The position numbers and the translations under genes were made by a program. Below, in pieces: positions 1-5,262 of a stretch of 7,078 nt of DNA. Origin of the DNA: Anaerolineae bacterium (GTDB lineage Bacteria; Chloroflexota; Anaerolineae; JAAYZQ01); assembly GCA_016926595.1 (NCBI GenBank), contig JAFGOG010000389.1, forward strand, positions 1 to 7,078, in the 5' to 3' direction. Under the pieces are notes generated by a model. That model was not told the DNA's origin and ran no database searches. It saw nothing but the letters and a program-made list of their open reading frames with translations. How positions within the stretch are numbered: position 1 is the stretch's first letter; each line of letters opens with the position of its first letter.

Positions 1-575
1 AGGTAGGACGCTCTGACCTCAAAGCCTCGCCGAGCCGCTTGCTCTACTCGTATTAGGTTGTGAAGGTACTTTTATGCAGAACTCTCTATAAACTATACCA
101 CAGCCCGCGCTATTCGTCAAATTCCCATTCTGGCTTTTTGGCCTTTGCTCCGAGAAAAACAAACTTTACCCGGTACGACTTTATGAGACTCAACACCCGC
201 CAGGTGTTTCTGACATACACCTGGCGGCTTTCGTTGTCCCCTTGCTTGCTCCCATTGCCCTGAAGATCTGGGATCTGGAGTGAGTTGTTCGATAACCCAT
301 CTGTCCATTCTGGACTTTGGCCATCTTGGATGAATGACAGGCCATCTCTAGGAAAGATAATGGGTGGCATGCGAAAGTGGGAACATAGCGGCCTCTCGGG
401 CTGAACTGGATTTCGGAGCCCCAGGGTTTGTAGTCCTCAAAGGGCAACTTCGATCTTCAGCAAGCAACGAACCAGGGCCCAAGTCGCTTGGTGCTCGCTG
501 GAGGTTGGAACAGAAGCAATCTATCATAGGAGATAAGGGCAAAGGAAACTTGCCCTGAATCGGCGGCTGTGCAAT
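1..575. other. Upstream region without a convincing gene
   Basis: Both strands contain only short open frames here, with low-complexity or unfamiliar translations and no good ribosome binding site. The longest plus-strand frame (GTG at 364 to 558, 64 codons) starts two codons after an in-frame stop and resembles nothing I know. The base composition is less GC-rich than the operon downstream. Visible structure is limited to a strong hairpin at 197-227, an imperfect direct repeat (CCATTCTGG followed by a CTTT/GGCC stretch, at 125-143 and 305-322) and a 7-bp hairpin at 536-556 without a T tract. It may be a decayed intergenic region or the flank of the accessory island. Confidence 0.6.
197..227 (+). 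terminator. Strong 11-bp hairpin, possible terminator
   Basis: CCGCCAGGTGT (197-207) pairs perfectly with ACACCTGGCGG (217-227) around a 9-nt loop. The plus-strand tail is CTTTCGTT, a weak T tract, and the minus-strand tail is poorer, so terminator function and direction are uncertain. The core CCGCCAGG/CCTGGCGG is the same as in the clear terminator at 714-745. The two may be related elements, or simply share a preferred terminator stem. Confidence 0.4.
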
Positions 576-581
576 TTGCAC
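569..581. promoter_or_regulatory. Palindrome over the -35 of the ncRNA promoter
   Basis: GTGCAA (569-574) and TTGCAC (576-581) form a perfect inverted repeat around a single central T. The right arm is also the -35 hexamer of the promoter at 576-604. A dimeric repressor or activator bound here would directly control that promoter. The regulator is unknown and the site is short, so this is a candidate operator only. Confidence 0.35.
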
Positions 582-604
582 TTCACACATAGCTTTGCTA
601 TAAT
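576..604 (+). promoter_or_regulatory. Sigma70-type promoter for the ncRNA/leader
   Basis: A perfect TATAAT (599-604) lies 17 bp downstream of TTGCAC (576-581), which keeps the TTG of the -35 consensus. Transcription would start near 611 and run into the intrinsic terminator ending at 745. It is the strongest housekeeping-type promoter I can see in the window. It could also supply read-through transcription to the regulator gene at 869. Confidence 0.65.
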
Positions 605-610
605 GGTTAG

Positions 611-745
611 AATTAGCCAGGAAGCAAGAGGCCCAATGCCTTCTTGCGTAGGTCGAACAGGGTGGTTGACCCTCAAGTATGGGCACCCTGGCAACGTTGA
701 CCATCCAATGACTACCCGCCAGGTTGAACTTCCTGGCGGGTTTTT
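611..745 (+). ncRNA. Candidate structured small RNA or leader attenuator
   Basis: About 135 nt lie between a good promoter and an intrinsic terminator, with no credible ORF. Visible structure: a 9-bp hairpin with one bulged T (GCAAGAGGC 624-632 with GCCTTCTTGC 638-647); a 7-bp hairpin with one bulge (GGTCGAAC 651-658 with GTTGACC 665-671) whose whole loop AGGGTG (659-664) is complementary to CACCCT (684-689), so an H-type pseudoknot is possible; and the terminator at 714-745. GTTGACC occurs again at 696-702, so GGTCGAAC has two alternative partners, and choosing the second gives a long unknotted arm (651-702). I do not recognise a known family; it does not match the motifs I know for 6S, SRP RNA, TPP, SAM, FMN or cobalamin elements. 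It may be a free-standing sRNA, or the leader of the BTAD gene 124 nt downstream. Confidence 0.5.
714..745 (+). terminator. Intrinsic terminator ending the ncRNA
   Basis: ACCCGCCAGG (714-723) pairs perfectly with CCTGGCGGGT (732-741) around an 8-nt loop, and the 3' arm runs straight into TTTTT (741-745). This is a canonical Rho-independent terminator on the plus strand. The GCCAGG of its 5' arm (718-723) could alternatively pair with CCTGGC at 687-692 in the upstream RNA, which would give an antiterminator. Confidence 0.85.
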
Positions 746-815
746 GCTTGTCAGAATCCCTAGATTCTTGAGCAGAATTGTCTTACTCATGTTAGCGTAG
801 ACTGGCAGCGTACAG

Positions 816-834
816 GTGGACTGCTTGGGTCCAC
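816..834. promoter_or_regulatory. Inverted repeat in the leader of the BTAD gene
   Basis: GTGGAC (816-821) and GTCCAC (829-834) are perfect inverted repeats separated by 7 nt, about 35 nt before the BTAD start codon. It may be an operator or an RNA hairpin near the ribosome binding site. No convincing promoter is seen in 746-868; the best is TTGTCA (748-753) with CAGAAT (773-778) at a long 19-bp spacing. Confidence 0.25.
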
Positions 835-868
835 TGCGCTTCCAAGAAGTCCAGGAGGGAATAGCATC

Positions 869-1777
869 ATGAGTCTCCTGCGTATTTCGTTGTTCGGGAG
901 TGTCTGCGTGACCCACGGAAGCAGGTCGCATGAGTCAAAGGTGACGCGGACTGTCCAGGGGTTGCTGGCGTACTTGCTTCTGGGCCGACATCGCGTCCAT
1001 CCACGTGAGGTGCTAGCCAGCCTGTTTTGGGGTGACCTCAGCGAAAGTCGGGCGAGGAGTTGCCTAAATACAGCCCTTTGGCGCCTGCGTAGGGTGCTCG
1101 AGCCGGATGGTATTGCCCGAGGCACTTACCTCATAACCACGCCGACGAGCGACATCGGCTTTAACTGCTCCAGTCCGCACTGGCTGGACGTAGAGGTTTT
1201 CGAGGAGTCGGTCGGTCACGTGCTTGGTCAGCCGGTCGATGGCTTGAGGGCTGCAGCCATCGTAGAACTCGAGGATGCGTTAGAGCTGTACACGAGCGAG
1301 CTACTGGAGGGGTTCTACGATGACTGGGCACTACGAGAGCGGGAGCGATTGCGCATGTTGTATTTAAACAGCTTGGCCTATCTCATGCGCTACTGTCGTC
1401 ATCACGGTGCGATTGAACAGAGCCTGGCCTGCGCTCAGCAAATTCTGCAGCATGACCCGCTACGGGAAGAGATTCATCGTGAAATGATGCGCCTCTATGC
1501 GGAGCATGGGCAGCGGGCCCTGGCGGTGCGGCAGTATGAGACCTGTTGCGAAATCCTGGCTACAGAGCTGGGAGTTCCACCGATGGAAGAGACTCGCGCG
1601 CTGTATGCTCAGATCGTACCTGAGGCAAGCTGTCGCTTGCCAGGATCTACCACCCCCGGTGAACCGACTGCGCTTCACCAGTTACTGCGACAGCTTCGGT
1701 TGACCGCACAGGATTTTGGCACGGCGCACGAACAACTACGCCAAGCTATCCAACTCCTGGAGCGGCTGGCAAAGTAG
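869..1777 (+). CDS. BTAD-domain (SARP-like) transcriptional activator
   Basis: A 302-aa DNA-binding regulator of the SARP/AfsR/DnrI type. Residues 1-100 have the OmpR-like winged-helix pattern (start LLRISLFGSV; helices with LLAYLLLGRHRVHPREVLASLFW and LNTALWRLRRVLEPD). Residues about 105-250 are the all-helical bacterial transcriptional activator domain (LEDALELYTSELLEGFYDDWALRERERL; DPLREEIHREMMRLYAEHGQRALAVRQYE; ELGVPPMEETRALYAQI). A short tail (266-302) is rich in L, Q and R and may form a coiled coil. There is no NB-ARC or TPR extension, so this is a small SARP rather than an AfsR-type protein. The start is fixed by AGGAGG at 853-858, 10 nt before ATG. Family members bind direct repeats spaced 11 bp, and such repeats lie just downstream (1891-1930) in front of the operon. 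It is therefore the likely activator of that operon; the target is inferred. Confidence 0.93.
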   Translation: MSLLRISLFGSVCVTHGSRSHESKVTRTVQGLLAYLLLGRHRVHPREVLASLFWGDLSESRARSCLNTALWRLRRVLEPDGIARGTYLITTPTSDIGFNCSSPHWLDVEVFEESVGHVLGQPVDGLRAAAIVELEDALELYTSELLEGFYDDWALRERERLRMLYLNSLAYLMRYCRHHGAIEQSLACAQQILQHDPLREEIHREMMRLYAEHGQRALAVRQYETCCEILATELGVPPMEETRALYAQIVPEASCRLPGSTTPGEPTALHQLLRQLRLTAQDFGTAHEQLRQAIQLLERLAK

Positions 1778-1890
1778 CGAAAATCCGCCCAAGGACGGTA
1801 TCCCGTAATGGATGCTTGACCGACCCCACACCCGCTCTCCCCCCAAGGTCAGTAGGCGCCACCCATCTCTACCTCTTCAGGGCTGCTGTT

Positions 1891-1944
1891 TTGAGATTCC
1901 TGTGATGCTGGCGTGATGCCGGTGTGAGACCTGTGTTGTAGAAT
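1891..1944 (+). promoter_or_regulatory. SARP-type operator and promoter of the operon
   Basis: The heptamer GTGATGC occurs at 1902-1908 and again at 1913-1919, with a related GTGAGAC at 1924-1930 and a weaker TTGAGAT at 1891-1897, all in exact 11-bp register. The last good repeat is followed by 8 bp and then TAGAAT (1939-1944), a near-consensus -10. There is no consensus -35; the repeats occupy its place. This is the published layout of SARP-activated promoters: heptamers on one DNA face, the 3'-most one about 8 bp before the -10. With the BTAD gene immediately upstream, the parsimonious reading is the operator through which it switches on the genes from 2048. Transcription would start near 1951. 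Confidence 0.6.
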
Positions 1945-1974
1945 GCTCCTAGGGTCAAACTGGGAGCATTTTTT
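1942..1974 (+). terminator. Intrinsic terminator after the BTAD gene
   Basis: AATGCTCC (1942-1949) pairs with GGAGCATT (1963-1970). The stem extends through a T-G wobble, an A-T and a G-C pair to about 11 bp, with a 7-nt loop, followed by a run of T ending at 1974. It lies 165 nt after the BTAD stop codon. Its 5' arm overlaps the -10 hexamer TAGAAT of the operon promoter. A transcript started there (near 1951) would lack most of the 5' arm and escape termination, while read-through from upstream would be stopped. Confidence 0.75.
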
Positions 1975-2047
1975 AGCGCTCAAGATTGGGGGCTAAGGGC
2001 ATAGGGTCTGGTGAACTCGACGGGAGTCGTGACAAGACGTCCGGCGG

Positions 2048-2311
2048 ATGACAACATTCGGAAGTGACACCCATGTGTTTATAGTACGCGTCTGGTATGA
2101 GCCACGGGAGATCGAAGGTGCCACGCCTGTGTGGCGAGGTGTGATCGAACACGTCTCTACAGGTGATCGGCGTTTTGTCAACGATCTGGATGAGGTCCAC
2201 GCCTATATGTCAGCATGTTTGATAGGCACGGGCGCAGAATCGGCAAGGTGGTGGCGGATCAGGAAATGGCTGAGGAAACTGAAGCTGCTTTTACTGACGA
2301 GCCGGAATTGA
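2048..2311 (+). CDS. Small conserved eCIS-associated protein
   Basis: An 87-aa protein with no named domain. The N-terminal half (FIVRVWYEPREIEGATPVWRG, then VIEHVSTGDRRFVNDLDEV, residues 10-48) resembles a short family I associate with AAA+ ATPase genes of eCIS-type loci; this is from memory, not a search. It looks like a compact beta-rich fold ending in an acidic DLDEVHAYM helix. The last third (ARWWRIRKWLRKLKLLLL, residues 65-82) is strongly basic and hydrophobic. It is read from DNA that overlaps the ATPase start in another frame, so it may not be conserved. ATG 2048 is the only start after an in-frame stop at 2030-2032; the only purine-rich sequence close by is GGCGG directly against the ATG. 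Function unknown. Confidence 0.72.
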   Translation: MTTFGSDTHVFIVRVWYEPREIEGATPVWRGVIEHVSTGDRRFVNDLDEVHAYMSACLIGTGAESARWWRIRKWLRKLKLLLLTSRN

Positions 2312-4611
2312 ACAGTGGGCGATACCTTGATGGCCTGTTGCCGGCCCTGTGCCGGTTGGACCGCCTGCTTGAGCTCGCAACTCGTGCCGCCGAGTCAGCC
2401 TATGGGCGCGACGCGGCGGTCGATCTGTTTCGAGGCCTGTATATCGGTCGAGATCAGGTGCAGCGCTCTCTCGCCCGCGGACCGGCTGTCCCGTTGCTGC
2501 GATCGCTGTCACCTTCCGATAAAAAACCTCGGCTCCGGTGCGAGGCCCATGCCACCACCACGCGCAGAAGAGGTCTGGTTTCCCGCCTGAGGCGCTGGCT
2601 GCGTGCTGATGACGGGTCGCTCTTCTCCTCCGGGAACACCGGCTCACTCCTGCCCCTTTCGGCCGGCCTCCAGAACTCAGAGTTGACTTGGTTGCAAGAC
2701 GCGTATGATCTACTCCCCTTTGATCTCGACACTATCCTGATCGCCCTGGCGCCCGAACTAGATCTGCGTTACGAGCGCCTGTACGCATATCTCCAGGACG
2801 ACGTATCACGGAAACGGCCCAGTGTGGATCTCGTGCTGAACCTGCTCTCCGCGTCGGCCGATGAGAAGCTGGTGCGGCGGAGCCACTTTGCGGCCACCGC
2901 TCCTCTGGTGTCCCACCGGCTCGTCCACCTGGTTCCGGACCCGCACCAGGCGCACACACCGCTGCTGGCTCAGAGCCTGAAGCTGGATGACCAGATCGTC
3001 CGGCTCCTGCTCGGCAAGCCCCAGCTCGACGCGCGGCTTGCTGCCTTTAGCCACCTTGTCGAACCCTGGTCTTTGCTCGATGAACTCCCAGTTAGTGCCG
3101 ACGTCCACACCGCGCTGGCCGACGCGATCCACCAGGTGGAAGACGGCGACCTGATGCGTCTGTATTTCCACGGCCCACCGGGCGCAGGCAAGCGGTGGGC
3201 AGCCGAAGCTCTGGCCGCAGAATTGGGGATGAGTCTGCTCGCTGCCGACCTGACTCAGGCGCTCAAGGCGCCGGAGGACTTTGACCTGATCCTGTGCCTG
3301 ATCCTCCGTGAGGCGTGGTTCTGCGATGCTGTGCTCTACCTCAGTGGACTCGACAGGTTGCGCACCGAGGATCTTGGGGCCCAGTATGACCGCCTGTTGG
3401 AAGAGGTAGCAGCCGATGGCGGCGTCACGATCCTCGCCGGGATCCAACCGTGGACACCTTCGGCCCGGCGCGTCACCGGCGTTGTTCCGGTCTTCTTCTC
3501 GGCACCCACTGTCCCCGAGAGGCGCTCTTATTGGGAGCTTCGGCTGGCCGAGGCAGGGATCGACGTCGCACCGGCCGACCTTGACGACCTCGCCTCGCGC
3601 TTCCGCCTGACGCCGGGCCAGATCGATGAGGCGGTAGCTTTGGCAGCGCAGCGCACTTGGGTGGGACAGGCCGGGGGCCGGCGGCAGGCGGCGTCCCGTG
3701 GCAAGGACACGATCGGCCGCCTGTTCGACGCCGCCCGCGCCCAGGCGGGACACGACCTGATGGCGCTCGCTACCAAGATCGACCCGGTGTATGTGTTGGA
3801 CGACATTGTGCTGCCGGACGACAGCCTCGATCAGTTGGATGAAATCTGCCAGCGCGTGCGGCAGCGGCACCGTGTATTTCATGAGTGGGGGTTTGACCGC
3901 AAGCTGTCGATGGGCAAGGGGATCAACGCCCTGTTCGCTGGGGCGTCGGGCACGGGCAAGACGATGGCAGCCGAGATCCTGGCCAATGTGTTGGGGCTCG
4001 ATCTATACAAGATTGACCTGTCGGGCGTGGTGAGCAAATACATCGGCGAGACGGAGAAAAACCTCGATCGCATCTTTGACGCGGCGGAGGATGCCAACGC
4101 GATCCTGCTCTTCGATGAGGCCGACGCGCTGTTCGGCAAGCGCTCCGAGGTGCGCGACTCGCACGACCGTTATGCCAACATCGAGATCTCTTATCTGCTG
4201 CAAAAGATGGAAGAGTACGACGGTATTACGATTCTTAGCACCAACATGCGCCAGAATCTGGACGATGCCTTTGTGCGGCGCATGGCCTTTAGCGTGCACT
4301 TTCCCTTTCCCGACGAGGAGAGCCGGCAGCGCATCTGGCAGGGTATCTGGCCTTCTCACGCGCTGCTGGCCGATGGTGTGGACCTGGATTGGCTGGCGCT
4401 CGAGTTCCGGCTGGCGGGCGGCAACATCAAAAACATCGCCCTGGCGGCGGCGTTCATGGCGGCTGAAGAGAACAGCCAGATCACCATGGGTCATATCCTG
4501 CGGGCCGTGCGCCGCGAGTACCAAAAGATGGGCAAGACACTTACCCAGGCCGAGATGGACGGATATACCGCACGGCACCAGGCGCAAGCTGTGCCCCTGG
4601 CGGTCGCATGA
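2215..4611 (+). CDS. Double AAA+ ATPase, eCIS type, first site degenerate
   Basis: A 798-aa cytoplasmic ATPase. Residues about 35-300 are a helical N-terminal region with no clear catalytic motif. The first AAA+ module (about 300-480) has a Walker A of GPPGAGKR (320-327) with Arg in place of Thr/Ser, and the Walker B position reads AVLYLSGLD (372-380) without the DE pair, so it is probably inactive in hydrolysis. The second module (about 525-765) is intact: GASGTGKT (576-583), ILLFDEADALFGKR (630-643), sensor-1 STN (675-677), FVRRM with probable arginine fingers (686-690) and GGNIKN at sensor 2 (735-740). The fold is of the Cdc48/spastin-like class found beside eCIS structural genes, where it is thought to act in assembly or cargo loading. 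The start is uncertain: ATG 2215 overlaps the upstream gene by 97 nt and has no good ribosome site; ATG 2266, with GGCGG at 2253-2257, is an alternative. The stop overlaps the next start codon as ATGA. Confidence 0.95.
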   Translation: MFDRHGRRIGKVVADQEMAEETEAAFTDEPELNSGRYLDGLLPALCRLDRLLELATRAAESAYGRDAAVDLFRGLYIGRDQVQRSLARGPAVPLLRSLSPSDKKPRLRCEAHATTTRRRGLVSRLRRWLRADDGSLFSSGNTGSLLPLSAGLQNSELTWLQDAYDLLPFDLDTILIALAPELDLRYERLYAYLQDDVSRKRPSVDLVLNLLSASADEKLVRRSHFAATAPLVSHRLVHLVPDPHQAHTPLLAQSLKLDDQIVRLLLGKPQLDARLAAFSHLVEPWSLLDELPVSADVHTALADAIHQVEDGDLMRLYFHGPPGAGKRWAAEALAAELGMSLLAADLTQALKAPEDFDLILCLILREAWFCDAVLYLSGLDRLRTEDLGAQYDRLLEEVAADGGVTILAGIQPWTPSARRVTGVVPVFFSAPTVPERRSYWELRLAEAGIDVAPADLDDLASRFRLTPGQIDEAVALAAQRTWVGQAGGRRQAASRGKDTIGRLFDAARAQAGHDLMALATKIDPVYVLDDIVLPDDSLDQLDEICQRVRQRHRVFHEWGFDRKLSMGKGINALFAGASGTGKTMAAEILANVLGLDLYKIDLSGVVSKYIGETEKNLDRIFDAAEDANAILLFDEADALFGKRSEVRDSHDRYANIEISYLLQKMEEYDGITILSTNMRQNLDDAFVRRMAFSVHFPFPDEESRQRIWQGIWPSHALLADGVDLDWLALEFRLAGGNIKNIALAAAFMAAEENSQITMGHILRAVRREYQKMGKTLTQAEMDGYTARHQAQAVPLAVA

Positions 4612-5261
4612 GCATGAGGTGTGTGGTGGAATCGTACGCAGCGGCACATGCAACGGACGTAGGCACGCGAGACCTGATCCGCGGCCTGGTCTACGCCCAC
4701 AACCGCGCCAACGCCAACACGGCGCAGGTGCACGAAGCCAACGCTACGCTGCAAGCCGTCGTCGACCTGCTTGTTGAGCGCGGCCTGCTCGACCCCGCCG
4801 AGCTGCAGGCCCGCCGCACAGCCACCGCCGAGGGGCTGCGCGCGGCGTACGTCGAACGAGGCATGGCCGTGGCGGTGCAGGAGTTTGGCACGAGCAAGTA
4901 CCACTTTCCGCACACCAGCAAGCTTGACTGCCAGAGCCGGCTGCTTTTGTGCCGCGCTGCCTGCTGCAAGCTGCCGCTGGCCCTTTCGAAAGAGGATGTG
5001 CAGGAGGGCGTCGTGCGGTGGGAGCTGGGCCAGCCCTACATGATCGCCCACGCCGCCGACGGCTACTGCGTCCACATGGACCGCGGGACGTACGGCTGCA
5101 CCGTGTATGACCACAGGCCTATTCCCTGTCGTGGGTACGACTGCAGCCAGGATGAACGCATCTGGCTCGATTTTGAGAACAAGGTGCTCAATCCACGCGT
5201 CCATGAGCCGGATTGGCCGGGATGCCTGGAAGTGGAACCAGGCATGGGGGGAGCAGCGTAA
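4608..5261 (+). CDS. YkgJ-family cysteine-cluster protein
   Basis: A 217-aa protein of the zinc/iron-chelating YkgJ family (CxxxCC signature). Residues 1-95 are a helical, Ala-rich N-terminus (RDLIRGLVYAHNRANANTAQ; TLQAVVDLLVERGLLDPAEL). Residues 108-179 hold eight cysteines: C108, C115, C119 and C120, then C154, C164, C174 and C179, including CRAACCKLP and GCTVYDHRPIPCRGYDC. The second half matches the family pattern C..Y..RP..CR...C. C5 and C206 lie outside. The family is believed to bind a metal or Fe-S cluster, but no reaction is established. ATG 4608 overlaps the ATPase stop by 4 nt (ATGA), indicating translational coupling, and the stop is 1 nt before the next gene, so it belongs to the operon. 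A role in modifying or maturing a particle component would be speculation. Confidence 0.9.
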   Translation: MSMRCVVESYAAAHATDVGTRDLIRGLVYAHNRANANTAQVHEANATLQAVVDLLVERGLLDPAELQARRTATAEGLRAAYVERGMAVAVQEFGTSKYHFPHTSKLDCQSRLLLCRAACCKLPLALSKEDVQEGVVRWELGQPYMIAHAADGYCVHMDRGTYGCTVYDHRPIPCRGYDCSQDERIWLDFENKVLNPRVHEPDWPGCLEVEPGMGGAA

Positions 5262-5262
5262 C

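Noticed and set aside
536..556. 7-bp hairpin AGGGCAA/TTGCCCT
   Set aside because: No T tract follows, so there is no terminator evidence. It may be chance, although it sits just before the ncRNA promoter.
364..558. 64-codon plus-strand frame starting with GTG
   Set aside because: It has no ribosome site and no family resemblance. I cannot exclude a remnant of a decayed gene.
611..745. Identity of the RNA as 6S RNA, SRP RNA or a common riboswitch
   Set aside because: The GGAAGCAA stretch superficially recalls SRP RNA, but the conserved SRP tetraloop hairpin and symmetric loop are missing, and I see no signature motif of the riboswitch classes I know.
524..931. 135-codon minus-strand frame
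   Set aside because: It covers the promoter, terminator and ribosome binding site of the plus strand, and its translation is unlike any protein I know.
2806..3882. 358-codon open frame on the minus strand
   Set aside because: It lies wholly inside the AAA+ ATPase gene. The translation has no recognisable motif and looks like the antisense of a GC-rich coding sequence.
4076..4777. 233-codon plus-strand frame across the ATPase/cysteine-cluster junction
   Set aside because: It is the wrong frame of two motif-bearing genes, and its translation is Arg/Trp/Ser-rich and without a family.
5107..5262. Upstream extension of the DUF4157 gene to ATG 5107
   Set aside because: It would overlap the cysteine-cluster gene by 155 nt. 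ATG 5263 has a better ribosome site and gives the usual operon spacing.
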